Shown here in pieces: positions 1 to 7,928 of a DNA stretch of 23,293 bases. Where the stretch lies: the NCBI GenBank assembly GCA_031402225.1, contig JANNSD010000185.1, positions 1 through 23,293 of the forward strand. Direction: 5' to 3'. The notes beneath the pieces were generated by a model. The model saw nothing but the letters and a program-made list of their open reading frames with translations. It was not told where the DNA came from and searched no databases. The translations under genes and the position numbers were made by a program. Origin of the DNA: JAGGAG01 sp031402225. Lineage in GTDB: Bacteria; Gemmatimonadota; Gemmatimonadetes; Gemmatimonadales; GWC2-71-9. How positions within the stretch are numbered: the first letter of the stretch is position 1; each line of letters starts with the position of its first letter.

Positions 1-200
1 AACACCTCGCCGTGCTGGAACGGCGACATGGTGCCGGGATCGACGTTGATGTAGGGATCGAATTTCTGCATCGTCACGCTGAGCCCGCGCTCCACCAGCA
101 GCCGCCCGAGCGAGGCGGCGGCGATACCCTTGCCGAGCGACGACACGACGCCGCCGGTGACGAAGATGAACTTGGTATTCTTGGGAACGGTGGTGGTCAT
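1..200 (-). CDS. pyrG: CTP synthase, N-terminal part (partial at window edge)
   Basis: This is the first 66 codons of CTP synthase, which makes CTP from UTP, ATP and glutamine. The visible part is the start of the amidoligase (synthetase) domain. It carries the family opening FIFVTGGVVSSLGKGI with its P-loop-like SSLGKG, followed by QKFDPYINVDPGTMSP and the QHGEV stretch. The ATG at 200 overlaps the kdsB stop as ATGA, so translation is probably coupled to kdsB. Pairing pyrG with kdsB makes sense because KdsB consumes CTP. The rest of the gene, including the glutaminase domain, lies beyond base 1. Confidence 0.97.
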   Translation of the reverse strand, partial: MTTTVPKNTKFIFVTGGVVSSLGKGIAAASLGRLLVERGLSVTMQKFDPYINVDPGTMSPFQHGEV

Positions 201-949
201 GCGGCTCCTCGTGCGGTGGCGGTCCAGTGCGCGTCGGCGCGCTCCAGGTCTTCCGGCGTGTCCACGCCCGGCAGGGCGGTCTCGTCGAGCAGCGTCACCC
301 CGATGCTGAGCCCGTCCTCGAGCGCCCGCAGCTGCTCCAGCCGCTCCGCGAGTTCGAGGGGGGTCGGCGCAAGCGACGCCCACCGGAGCAGTGCGCCCCG
401 GCTGCAGGCATAGACGCCAATGTGCTGGTGATAGCGACGGTGGCCGAGCGGGCCACCGTCGCGAAAGAACGGAATGGCGGACCGCGAGAAGTAGAGCGCG
501 CGGCCCGCGCCGGTGCAGACGACCTTCACCAGCGTCGGGCTCTCGGCCGCTTCGTCCATGACCGTGCCGGCCGCCGTGCCGATGTCGAACCCGGCCCGAA
601 CCTGGCCGACCGCCCCCGCCAGGGCCGCCGGGCTCAGGAACGGCTCATCGCCCTGGATGTTCACCACGATGTCGAACCCGGCGTACTCCGCCCGCCGCGC
701 CACTTCGGCCACGCGATCGGTGCCGCTCTCATGGTCTGGGGAGGTGAGGACGGCGCTGATCCCGGCTGCCCGGGCCACCGCCGCGATCTCGTCGGAATCG
801 GTGGCGACGACCATGGCGTCGGTGACGCCGGCTTCAAGTGCGCGCTGGGCAACGCGGACAACGAGGGGCACCCCTCCGATCAACTGCAGGGGCTTGCGGG
901 GCAGACGGGTCGACCCGAGTCTGGCGGGAATAACTCCGAGAACGGGCAT
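197..949 (-). CDS. kdsB: 3-deoxy-manno-octulosonate cytidylyltransferase (CMP-Kdo synthetase)
   Basis: KdsB activates Kdo with CTP to give CMP-Kdo for lipopolysaccharide inner-core assembly in the cytoplasm. The 250-residue product has the family length. It opens with the nucleotide-binding PARLGSTRLPRKPL motif and contains VVATDSDEI, SGTDRVAEVA and VNIQGDEPFL, all typical of KdsB. The ATG at 949 gives the standard N-terminus MPVLGVIPAR. No Shine-Dalgarno sequence precedes it, and a good promoter lies so close that the mRNA may be leaderless. Its stop overlaps the pyrG start. Its presence indicates an LPS-bearing outer membrane. Confidence 0.96.
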   Translation of the reverse strand: MPVLGVIPARLGSTRLPRKPLQLIGGVPLVVRVAQRALEAGVTDAMVVATDSDEIAAVARAAGISAVLTSPDHESGTDRVAEVARRAEYAGFDIVVNIQGDEPFLSPAALAGAVGQVRAGFDIGTAAGTVMDEAAESPTLVKVVCTGAGRALYFSRSAIPFFRDGGPLGHRRYHQHIGVYACSRGALLRWASLAPTPLELAERLEQLRALEDGLSIGVTLLDETALPGVDTPEDLERADAHWTATARGAA

Positions 950-955
950 CGACGC

Positions 956-984
956 ATCATAAATAGATTCGGGTCCGTAGTCAA
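956..984 (-). promoter_or_regulatory. Sigma70-type promoter of kdsB-pyrG
   Basis: Reading the minus strand, TTGACT (984-979) is separated by exactly 17 bases from TATGAT (961-956). Both hexamers match the consensus in five of six positions. A start six to seven bases after the -10 would fall at 949-950, which is the A of the kdsB ATG or the base before it. This predicts a leaderless or nearly leaderless transcript. It was found by eye and not tested. Confidence 0.65.
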
Positions 985-1011
985 AAGTCGTGCCGGACCT
1001 CTGACACGACT
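983..1011 (-). terminator. Terminator-like hairpin between trpG-type gene and kdsB
   Basis: On the minus strand AGTCGTG (1011-1005) pairs with CACGACT (992-986) across a 12-base loop, and the stem runs into TTTT (986-983). The 7-bp stem and short U run would make a weak Rho-independent terminator for the upstream trpG-type gene. The U run overlaps the -35 box of the kdsB promoter. The stem sequence is a permutation of the heptamer repeated elsewhere in this window. Confidence 0.45.
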
Positions 1012-1045
1012 ATTGACAAAGCCTATCCTGCTGAATTGCCGAAGG

Positions 1046-1663
1046 TTAGGCGGGCGCGCCGACAGGGAGAGGCACCGCGTAGCCCGCCAAGCGGAGGAAG
1101 CTGCCGAGGAGCGTCCGGCCGTGGTGCGTGCCGACCGATTCCGGGTGGAACTGGACCCCGTGCACCGGGCGACTGCGGTGACGCACGGCCATGATCTCCT
1201 GGCCCGTGGGACGATCCGAGGACCAGGCACAGACCTCCAGTTCGGGGGTCACCGTGGCGGGCGCGATCACCAGGGAGTGGTAGCGCATGACCGTAAGCGG
1301 CGAGGGTACCCCCGCAAACAGCTGGGCGCCGTCGTGCACCACGTCTGTGGTCTTGCCGTGCATCAGGCGGTCGGCCCGTACCACCGTGGCCCCGAACGCT
1401 TCACCGATCGCCTGGTGTCCAAGGCAGACCCCCAGCAGGGGGACCCCAGCGGCAGCTGCGGCCCGGACGAGCGGCACCGAGATGCCCGCCTCGGCCGGCG
1501 TGCACGGCCCAGGCGAGATGATGATCGCGCGCGGCGCCAGGCCAATCGCCTCGTCCACGCTGAGAGCATCGTTCCGGTATACCACCGGCGACACCCCCAA
1601 CTCACCGACGTACTGGACGATGTTGTAGGTGAAGCTGTCGTAATTGTCGAGGATCAGCAGCAC
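1046..1663 (-). CDS. Anthranilate/aminodeoxychorismate synthase glutamine amidotransferase subunit
   Basis: This is a class I glutamine amidotransferase of the TrpG/PabA family. It releases ammonia from glutamine for a chorismate-using partner (TrpE or PabB). The 205-residue protein starts MLLILDNYDSFTYN, the family signature. The catalytic triad is visible: C80 in GVCLGHQ, and H173 and E175 in QFHPESV. The start is a GTG at 1663, eight bases after the stop of the upstream gene; longer versions reach into that gene and are unlikely. No trpE or pabB is in the window, so the choice between tryptophan and folate synthesis stays open. Some members serve both. Confidence 0.93.
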   Translation of the reverse strand: MLLILDNYDSFTYNIVQYVGELGVSPVVYRNDALSVDEAIGLAPRAIIISPGPCTPAEAGISVPLVRAAAAAGVPLLGVCLGHQAIGEAFGATVVRADRLMHGKTTDVVHDGAQLFAGVPSPLTVMRYHSLVIAPATVTPELEVCAWSSDRPTGQEIMAVRHRSRPVHGVQFHPESVGTHHGRTLLGSFLRLAGYAVPLPVGAPA

Positions 1664-1670
1664 GGCGACG

Positions 1671-2384
1671 TCAGTTGACCTTGACCCGCACCCTGGCCTT
1701 GGGCGGTACCGGCGGATGCGGCGGAGCCGGGGCATGCACGCTGGCGCGCACGGAGTCAGCCCGGGTCTCCGCAACCGCGCGGAGGGAATCGGCACGCTCG
1801 TCCGCTGCCGAACTGATCGACTCCGCCGCCTGCTGGACCGAATCGGCCATCTTCTCGTAGACGGCGCTGATCGAGTCCGCCTGCGCGTTGATGTTCCCGT
1901 TCATTTCCATGTCGAAATCGCGCAGCGCATCCGCACCGGAGAGCAGGACAAAGGTGTTCCCTCGCTGGGTCTCGATGCGACCGAGCGGGGCAAGGCTTTT
2001 TCCTGCCGTATCCGTCGCGCTGGCGCAGTAGAAAGTGGCATTCGGGTTGATGTGCTTCACCTGAAAGTTCATCCCGTTGTCGCCCGCCACCAGGATGCAC
2101 TCGCCGAGCCGCTCGTCGGCGACGGAGTCGGCCAGATTGACCCGGAAGTTGAGCGCCTCGACCTGCTTGGGACTGCTGCGCATGATCTGGAGGCGGCTCA
2201 GGGTACCCAGTTCGCGCCCGTCCAACTTGAACGGAATGAAGGCGAGCGGAATGGTGATCGGCTCGCTGCTGGCGACTACCGCTGCCACGCGCCGCTGCCC
2301 GCTGCGCGCGGCATAGAAGACGGCGGTGCCCACGACAAAGATCCCGAGGGCGCCCAGCACGATTCGCATCCAGTATCGGTTCAT
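1671..2384 (-). CDS. Uncharacterised membrane-anchored protein with coiled-coil C-terminus
   Basis: I do not recognise a named family. The 237-residue product from the ATG at 2384 (preceded by AGGTGGG) begins with a short basic stretch and one hydrophobic segment, about residues 6-26. It looks like a signal anchor with the rest outside the cytoplasm. A central region of about residues 35-140 has mixed beta-like character and two cysteines (GECIL, TFYCASA). From about residue 165 it becomes a charged helix with recurring ADS triplets, including RADSLRA and RADSVRA spaced 11 residues apart. It ends in a proline-rich basic tail (PAPPHPPVPPKA). It lies just upstream of the trpG-type gene on the same strand. 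A TTG at 2414 would add ten residues and is less likely. Confidence 0.75.
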   Translation of the reverse strand: MNRYWMRIVLGALGIFVVGTAVFYAARSGQRRVAAVVASSEPITIPLAFIPFKLDGRELGTLSRLQIMRSSPKQVEALNFRVNLADSVADERLGECILVAGDNGMNFQVKHINPNATFYCASATDTAGKSLAPLGRIETQRGNTFVLLSGADALRDFDMEMNGNINAQADSISAVYEKMADSVQQAAESISSAADERADSLRAVAETRADSVRASVHAPAPPHPPVPPKARVRVKVN

Positions 2385-2460
2385 GTCCCACCTGTCTCGG
2401 TCTAGATGTTGCAATCAGAGACGTTGAAGCCGCACATAAGGTTTCAGGGGCGACTGCATT

Positions 2461-2488
2461 GTAAGATAGGGCCTTACGAGCCGAGGAG
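2461..2488 (+). promoter_or_regulatory. Leader of the ABC operon: inverted repeat and ribosome binding site
   Basis: In the roughly 110-bp divergent gap, GTAAG (2461-2465) and CTTAC (2473-2477) form an inverted repeat seven bases apart, of a size that could be a repressor operator. TAAGAT (2462-2467), inside its left arm, resembles a -10 box, but I see no matching -35. GAGGAG (2483-2488) is a strong ribosome binding site six bases before the GTG at 2495 and fixes that start. The RBS is convincing; the operator and -10 are tentative. Confidence 0.4.
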
Positions 2489-2494
2489 TCATCG

Positions 2495-3214
2495 GTGCTG
2501 CAGGTAACCGGGCTGGCGAAATCGTTCGGGACCCAAGTGGCCGTCGCCGGCCTCAGTTTCCGCGTGGCCCCGGGCGAAGTGGTCGGGTTGGTGGGTGCCA
2601 ACGGCGCCGGCAAGACCACCACCCTGCTCATGCTGGCTGGCGCCCTCCGGCCTGATGCGGGCCACGTCAGGATTGCCGGTCATGACCTCGCCACCCAGCC
2701 CATAGAGGCCAAGCGGCGCTTCGGCTTCGTGCCCGACGAGCCCGAACTCTTCGAGTATCTCACGGTCGAGGAGCATCTGCGGTTCATGGCGCGGCTGTAT
2801 GGTGTCGCCGAAATCGACCATCGACTCCCCACCCTCCTGGCGGAACTCGAGCTGGCCGACCGGCGCCGATCGCTCCCCGGTGAGTTGTCCCGCGGCATGC
2901 GGCAGAAGCTGGCGCTCGGCTGTGCGTTCATCCATGACCCGCAGGTGCTCCTGCTCGATGAGCCGCTTACCGGGCTCGACCCCGTTGGCATCCGCCGGAT
3001 GAAGGACGCCATCCGGCGCAAGGCGTCAGGCGGCACCGCCGTCCTCCTCAGCTCGCACCAGCTCGACGTGGTGCGCGAGCTCTGTACCCGGGTCATCGTG
3101 CTCGGTCACGGCAAGGTGCTCGCGGAGGGATCGCCAGCGGACCTTGCGTCCCGCGGCGCGGAACTCGGTTCTGGAACCCTCGAGGATGCGGTATTGAATC
3201 TCCTCGCCGAATGA
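2495..3214 (+). CDS. ABC transporter ATP-binding protein
   Basis: This is the cytoplasmic ATPase of an ABC-2 type transporter. In 239 residues it shows Walker A (GANGAGKTTT, near residue 36), a signature-type loop LSRGMRQKLALG in place of the usual LSGGQ, Walker B with its glutamate (VLLLDEP) and the switch histidine (SSHQLD). An Fe-S/Q-loop-like region FGFVPDEPELFEYLT is typical of YtrB/CcmA-like ATPases that drive exporters. The GTG start is set by GAGGAG upstream. The stop overlaps the start of the membrane subunit (ATGA), which identifies the partner. The substrate cannot be read from the sequence. Confidence 0.93.
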   Translation: MLQVTGLAKSFGTQVAVAGLSFRVAPGEVVGLVGANGAGKTTTLLMLAGALRPDAGHVRIAGHDLATQPIEAKRRFGFVPDEPELFEYLTVEEHLRFMARLYGVAEIDHRLPTLLAELELADRRRSLPGELSRGMRQKLALGCAFIHDPQVLLLDEPLTGLDPVGIRRMKDAIRRKASGGTAVLLSSHQLDVVRELCTRVIVLGHGKVLAEGSPADLASRGAELGSGTLEDAVLNLLAE

Positions 3215-4821
3215 CGTCGGCCATCGCCTACCTCCTCGCCCGGTCGGCATGGAACCGGGTACGACGGGTCGCGCGAGACTTCCGGCGGCCAGGTCCTCGC
3301 ATCGCTGCGGCGGCCGCTCTCGCCTATTTCATCCTGCTCGCCTGGTTGAGCCCGGACACCCGCGGAGCTTCACGAGACCACCAGGCAGCCGCGACGGTCG
3401 GAGCGCTGGGCATGCTCGTGCTGGTGGCCTCGGCATGGTTGCTTGGCACCGGCGGCAGGCTGGTCGAGTTGAGCAGCGCCGAGCGCGCGCTGCTGCTCCC
3501 GGCCCCGATCAGCCCCGGTCGGGTGATGGACGTGAAGCTCCTCCGCCTTCAGGCGACGACGCTGGGCAATGCGTTGCTGTGGACGGCGCTCACGAATGGC
3601 GGGCAGGACTGGGCCACCCTTGCCCGGCGCGCGATCGCGTTCTGGGTGGTGCTCACCGTACTGCAGCTCCATCGCATCGCCGCCGCGCGCATGCGGTCGG
3701 CCGTCGCCGTCCATCCCGCCGTCCGCCGGACGGTCGGTCTGCTTGGCATTGGCATGGTAGCGCTGGTGCCGATTGTCCTGTCGGGTGCGATTCGCGAATC
3801 AGCGCCGGATCTCACCGAATTCCTGAGCCAGCTCGCCGCCCATCCGGTCGCACGCGCGATACTCTGGCCGTTCGTCGTGGTGCTGCGTCCGCTCACCGCG
3901 TCGAGTACCGCACAGTGGATGGTGCAGCTCGGGCCCGCGGTCGCGCTCCTGCTGCTGCACTACCTGTGGGTACGGCGGCTGGGACCGGAGCTGGAACGCG
4001 CACGCGATCCGCTGACGTCGCCCTGGGGCGCACCGCTCTGGCCGCTGGCACCGGGTGGAACGGCGGCGACCGCATTCTTCTGGAAAAACGTCACGGCGCT
4101 CGTTCGGCGCCCGGCAGCCGGCGTCGCTGGCGCCGCCTTCGTTGCGCTCCTTGCACTGCCCCTGTTGCTCCGGGCCGGCGGTCGCGACGCGGCCAGTGTC
4201 TTTCTCGGTCTCCTCCTCCTCATGTGGGCGCTCATTCTCCTGCTGGTCGGCCCCCAGTTCCTGCGCAACGACCTCCGGCAAGATCAGGGGCTGCTCTCGC
4301 TGATGCGCACGCTGCCGGTTCGGGGCGAGGAGATCCTCCTCGGCTCCGCTGGCGCGTCCGCCTTCGCGCTGGCGGTCGGGGTTGTCGTCCTGTTCCTCGC
4401 CGGGGCGCTCGCCACCCTGGGGGGCGCGGCGGCCCCACTCCCGGCGCAACATCGACTCGCCTGGTGCGCAGCAACGCTGCTGGTGATCGGTCCGGTTTCG
4501 CTCGCGGGGATCCTGCTCCAGAACGCGGCAGTGATCCTGCTGCCGGCGTGGTCGCGCATGACCGCGCGCCGGGGGACCGCCACTGCGCTTGGTTCCAACC
4601 TGGCCAACAGTGTGCTCACCGTCCTGCTGCTCGGCGTCCTGCTGCTCCTGCCAGCGGCACTTGCCGGCGGCACATGGGTTGTTCTGGGTGGCGGGGCCGC
4701 AGCGCTGATGCTAGGCGGCGGTGTGATCGCCGCGGCGCTCGGAGCGGAATGTTGGCTGCTGGTACGATGGCTGGGCGCTCGGTTCGAGTTGCTTGACGGG
4801 TCCCCACGCATCAGGGGCTAA
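3211..4821 (+). CDS. ABC exporter membrane subunit (multi-pass permease)
   Basis: This 536-residue protein is very hydrophobic, with around ten to twelve predicted membrane segments. They include LAYFILLAWL (about 37-46), a stretch near 68-85, GLLGIGMVALVPIVLSG (about 177-193), LALPLLL and the following FLGLLLLMWALILLLVG (about 310-348), and a cluster of four from about 380 to 515. Its length and layout resemble the putative ABC exporter family (ABC_export, PF16962), a resemblance that is inferred and not searched. Its ATG overlaps the ATPase stop, so the two form a transporter. Its 3' end overlaps the convergent RND pump gene by 11 bp. The substrate is unknown. Confidence 0.85.
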   Translation: MTSAIAYLLARSAWNRVRRVARDFRRPGPRIAAAAALAYFILLAWLSPDTRGASRDHQAAATVGALGMLVLVASAWLLGTGGRLVELSSAERALLLPAPISPGRVMDVKLLRLQATTLGNALLWTALTNGGQDWATLARRAIAFWVVLTVLQLHRIAAARMRSAVAVHPAVRRTVGLLGIGMVALVPIVLSGAIRESAPDLTEFLSQLAAHPVARAILWPFVVVLRPLTASSTAQWMVQLGPAVALLLLHYLWVRRLGPELERARDPLTSPWGAPLWPLAPGGTAATAFFWKNVTALVRRPAAGVAGAAFVALLALPLLLRAGGRDAASVFLGLLLLMWALILLLVGPQFLRNDLRQDQGLLSLMRTLPVRGEEILLGSAGASAFALAVGVVVLFLAGALATLGGAAAPLPAQHRLAWCAATLLVIGPVSLAGILLQNAAVILLPAWSRMTARRGTATALGSNLANSVLTVLLLGVLLLLPAALAGGTWVVLGGGAAALMLGGGVIAAALGAECWLLVRWLGARFELLDGSPRIRG

Positions 4822-7800
4822 TTGCGGTGGCCTGGTGCCCCGCATCGCGGAAGCGCAGTACGCGCACGGCGAATACGGGAAGCACGACGAGGCTCAGCAG
4901 CGTCGAGGTGAGCAGCCCACCGAGGATCACCGTGGCCATCGGACCCTCGATTTCCCGCCCCGGGTCTCCGCTGCCAAGGGCCAGTGGGAGCAGCCCGATG
5001 GCCGTGACGAGCGCCGTCATCAGGATCGGGCCGAGCCGCTCCATCGCGCCGCGGAGCGCGGTGCCTTGTCCCCACGGTGCGCCTTCGACCTTCACCAGGT
5101 GATCGTAGTGCGATAGCAGCATCACGGCGTTCCGCGTCGCGATGCCGAAGAGCGTCACGAAGCCCACCAGGGATCCGAGCGAGAGCACACCACCCGTCGC
5201 GAACACCGCCAGCACGCCGCCCACCAGCGCGAACGGAAGGTTGAGCAGCACCAGCGACAGGCGGTCCACCTCCCCGAAGGCCAGCGCCAGCAGCATGACG
5301 ATGCCAAGTCCGGTCAGGAGCGCATTGAGCAGGAGTTCCCGCTGCGCGCTGCGCTGTGCCGCTGCTGTGCCGCCGAACTCGGCGAAGATGCCGGCTGGAA
5401 GACGCACCGATGCTTGCGCCGCCGACTCCATCTCCCGCGCAAAGCCCGCGACATCCCTGCCCTGCACATTCGCCGTGACCGTCACCACCCGCCGAGTCCC
5501 TTGATGTGACACCAGGTAGCGCCCCGTGGTCCGCTCCACGTCGGCGACGCTCTGCAGCGACACGACACGTCCGTTCATGTTCGTGAGCGGAATGCGCCGC
5601 AACTGCTCCGGCTGCTGCCGCGAGGCCGAGTCGAGGATCACCACCACGTCGGTGGTGCGGCTCCCGTCGAACACCTGGGCTACCGTGGCCCCGCGCGTCG
5701 CCGTTTCCACCGCCTCGAGCGCCTCGTCCGGCCGGAGGCCGTAGCTCGCCAGGTCGAACGGCCGGAGTCGCACCGTCACCTCCGGCGCGACCGGTGGCGG
5801 GTCGTACTGCACGTCGGTGGCACCGCGCACCCGTCCGATGGTCTCGGCCATGCGACGCGCGGACAGGTCCAGGCTGTCGAGGTCGTCGCCGAAGAGCTTC
5901 ACCACCACCTGCGCCGTCGAGCCCGTCAGCGTCTCCTCGATCCGCTCCGCCAGGAATCCGCGGATCGCGAAGTTCACCCCGGGAATCCCCTCGAGCATGC
6001 GTCGCAGGTCATCCTGCACCGTCTCCGCCGCCCGGCCCGTGAGTGGCACCAGGTCCACCTCGAACTCGGTGTAGTGCGTCCCCCAGGTGTCTTCCGACAG
6101 CTCCGCTCGGCCCGCCCGCTGCGCCACCAGCCGCACTCGCGGGTCGGTGAGCAACCGGGTGGATACCAGCTTGCCGAGGCGCACCGACTCCTCCAATGAG
6201 GTGCCGGGCACCGCCGACATGTGGATGAGGTAGTGCCCTTCGCGGAACTCAGGCAGGAACGTGGCGCCAAAGAAGGGCAGCGTGGCCACGGCGCCGGCAC
6301 AGAGCACCACCGTGGACACGACCACCAGCACCGGCTCCTGAAGGAGACTGGACAGCAGCCGGGAATATCCGCGCTTGAGCAGCAGGAGCGCCCGCGATTC
6401 GTGATCGCGCGATGCGCGCCCTGCCAGCAGCACCCGCGACAGCGCCGGCGTCACCGTCAGGGCCACGATGAGCGAGGCAAGGGTGGCGAAGATGTAGGCC
6501 AGCGCGAGGGGACGGAACAGTGCCCCCTGCACTCCCGTGAGGGCCAGCACCGGCAGGAACACGAGCGCCACTACGAACGTCGCGTATACCACGCTACCGC
6601 GTACCTCGAGCGATGCCCGCACCACCACATCGCTGATGTCATGCCCGGCCGATGCGCCCAGCTGCCGGAGCCGCCGCGCGATGTTCTCGACATCGATGAT
6701 CGCGTCATCCACTACCTCACCCAGCGCGATCGCGAGCCCGCCCAGCGTCAGCGTATTGATGGAGAAGCCGAGCACCTCGAGCAGGATGATCGCCGACAGC
6801 AAGGACAGCGGTATCGCCGTCAGGGAGATCGCCGCAGTGCGCAGGTCGGCGAGGAAGAGCATCAGGATGACGGAGACGAGCAGCGCACCCAGCAGCAGCG
6901 ACGTGGTAATGTTCCGGAGCGCCAGGTCGATGAACGTCGCCGGACGGAAGACATCGGCGTGCAGGGTGATGCCCTCCTGCTCGAGCGCCGGAGCCAGCGC
7001 CCGCAGCGCCTCCTCCACGGCGCCGGCCACCACCTTGGTGTTGCCGCCCAGCTGCGCCGACACCACCGTGACGATCGCCGGCTCGCCGTTGATGGCGCCG
7101 TCACCGAATTTCGGCGCACCGGCCACCACCACCCGGGCCACGTCGCTGATATGCAGCACCGATCCGTCGCGCTCGCGCAGCGCCACCTGCCCGATGGCCT
7201 CGGGCGTGAGCGACTGCCCCTCCGACCGCACCACGATTCGCTGGTTGGGACCGTCGAGCACCCCCCCGCCACGGACACCGGTGGCGCGCCGCGCGGCCTC
7301 GGTCAGTTCGCTGAGGCCCACACCATACGCTCGGAGCCGGGCGGGATCCACCTGCACCTGCAGCTGGCGCACCTCGCCCCCGAACGAGGCGACCTTGGCG
7401 ACACCGGGCGTCGCCAGCAGTCGCGGCCGGACCATCCAGTCCACCACCGTGCGCTGCTCCAGCAGCGAGCGCGTCTTCGAGGTGAACCCGATGACGAGCA
7501 CCGTGCTTGACGACGACGTCAGCGGGCTGATGACGGGCGGCGGCACCGAGCGCGGCAGGCGCGGCACCGCCTCCACCAGCCGTTCGGCCAGTGCCTGGCG
7601 CGCCCGGAAGATGTCGGTGCCCGGTGCCAGCACGGCGGTGATGATCGAGAGCCCCTGGATCGATTGCGATCGCACGATCGCAATGCCCGCCACGCCGTTG
7701 ATGACGTCCTCGATCGGCTTGGTGACGAGAATCTCGACCTGCTCCGGGGCGAAGCCCGGAGCCTCGGTCTGGATTGACACTTGTGGCGGGGCGAACTCGG

Positions 7801-7918
7801 GGAAGACGTCAAGCGGCGCTGCGATGAGCCGCGACGTGCCATAGACTACCAGCACGATGGCAAGCCCGAGGATGATTCCCGGGTGACGAACGGAAAAGCG
7901 GACCAGGCCGGCGATCAT
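4811..7918 (-). CDS. RND efflux transporter, CusA/CzcA-like
   Basis: This is the inner-membrane, proton-driven pump of a tripartite efflux system, 1035 residues from the ATG at 7918. The N-terminus RHPGIILGLAIVLVVYG is transmembrane segment 1. The periplasmic porter region contains TPGVAKVASFGG and QLQVQVDPARLRAYG. The fourth membrane segment carries GEVVDDAIIDVENIARRL (about residues 397-414), whose acidic residues form the proton relay in heavy-metal RND pumps. The second half repeats the layout, ending with segments near GSLVGFVTLFGIATRNAVML. The family resemblance is to heavy-metal exporters, but substrate cannot be assigned. The adaptor stop lies 10 bases upstream and the outer-membrane factor precedes that, completing the complex. 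Confidence 0.93.
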   Translation of the reverse strand: MIAGLVRFSVRHPGIILGLAIVLVVYGTSRLIAAPLDVFPEFAPPQVSIQTEAPGFAPEQVEILVTKPIEDVINGVAGIAIVRSQSIQGLSIITAVLAPGTDIFRARQALAERLVEAVPRLPRSVPPPVISPLTSSSSTVLVIGFTSKTRSLLEQRTVVDWMVRPRLLATPGVAKVASFGGEVRQLQVQVDPARLRAYGVGLSELTEAARRATGVRGGGVLDGPNQRIVVRSEGQSLTPEAIGQVALRERDGSVLHISDVARVVVAGAPKFGDGAINGEPAIVTVVSAQLGGNTKVVAGAVEEALRALAPALEQEGITLHADVFRPATFIDLALRNITTSLLLGALLVSVILMLFLADLRTAAISLTAIPLSLLSAIILLEVLGFSINTLTLGGLAIALGEVVDDAIIDVENIARRLRQLGASAGHDISDVVVRASLEVRGSVVYATFVVALVFLPVLALTGVQGALFRPLALAYIFATLASLIVALTVTPALSRVLLAGRASRDHESRALLLLKRGYSRLLSSLLQEPVLVVVSTVVLCAGAVATLPFFGATFLPEFREGHYLIHMSAVPGTSLEESVRLGKLVSTRLLTDPRVRLVAQRAGRAELSEDTWGTHYTEFEVDLVPLTGRAAETVQDDLRRMLEGIPGVNFAIRGFLAERIEETLTGSTAQVVVKLFGDDLDSLDLSARRMAETIGRVRGATDVQYDPPPVAPEVTVRLRPFDLASYGLRPDEALEAVETATRGATVAQVFDGSRTTDVVVILDSASRQQPEQLRRIPLTNMNGRVVSLQSVADVERTTGRYLVSHQGTRRVVTVTANVQGRDVAGFAREMESAAQASVRLPAGIFAEFGGTAAAQRSAQRELLLNALLTGLGIVMLLALAFGEVDRLSLVLLNLPFALVGGVLAVFATGGVLSLGSLVGFVTLFGIATRNAVMLLSHYDHLVKVEGAPWGQGTALRGAMERLGPILMTALVTAIGLLPLALGSGDPGREIEGPMATVILGGLLTSTLLSLVVLPVFAVRVLRFRDAGHQATAISP

Positions 7919-7928
7919 CGGCGGTGCG

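Noticed and set aside
1013..1018. Perfect TTGACA on the plus strand
   Set aside because: No -10 box stands 16-18 bases downstream and no plus-strand gene follows.
227..1678. Long plus-strand open frame of 483 codons opposite kdsB and the trpG-type gene
   Set aside because: It is antisense to two clearly recognised genes, is rich in Arg, His and Gly, and shows no domain. Long antisense frames are expected at this GC content.
6221..7844. Plus-strand open frames of about 430 codons opposite the RND pump gene
   Set aside because: The pump is intact on the other strand. These frames have low-complexity composition and no ribosome binding site.
4811..7918. Assignment of the RND system to a specific metal (Cu/Ag or Co/Zn/Cd)
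   Set aside because: I could not see diagnostic metal-site residues with confidence and no metal regulator or chaperone gene is nearby.
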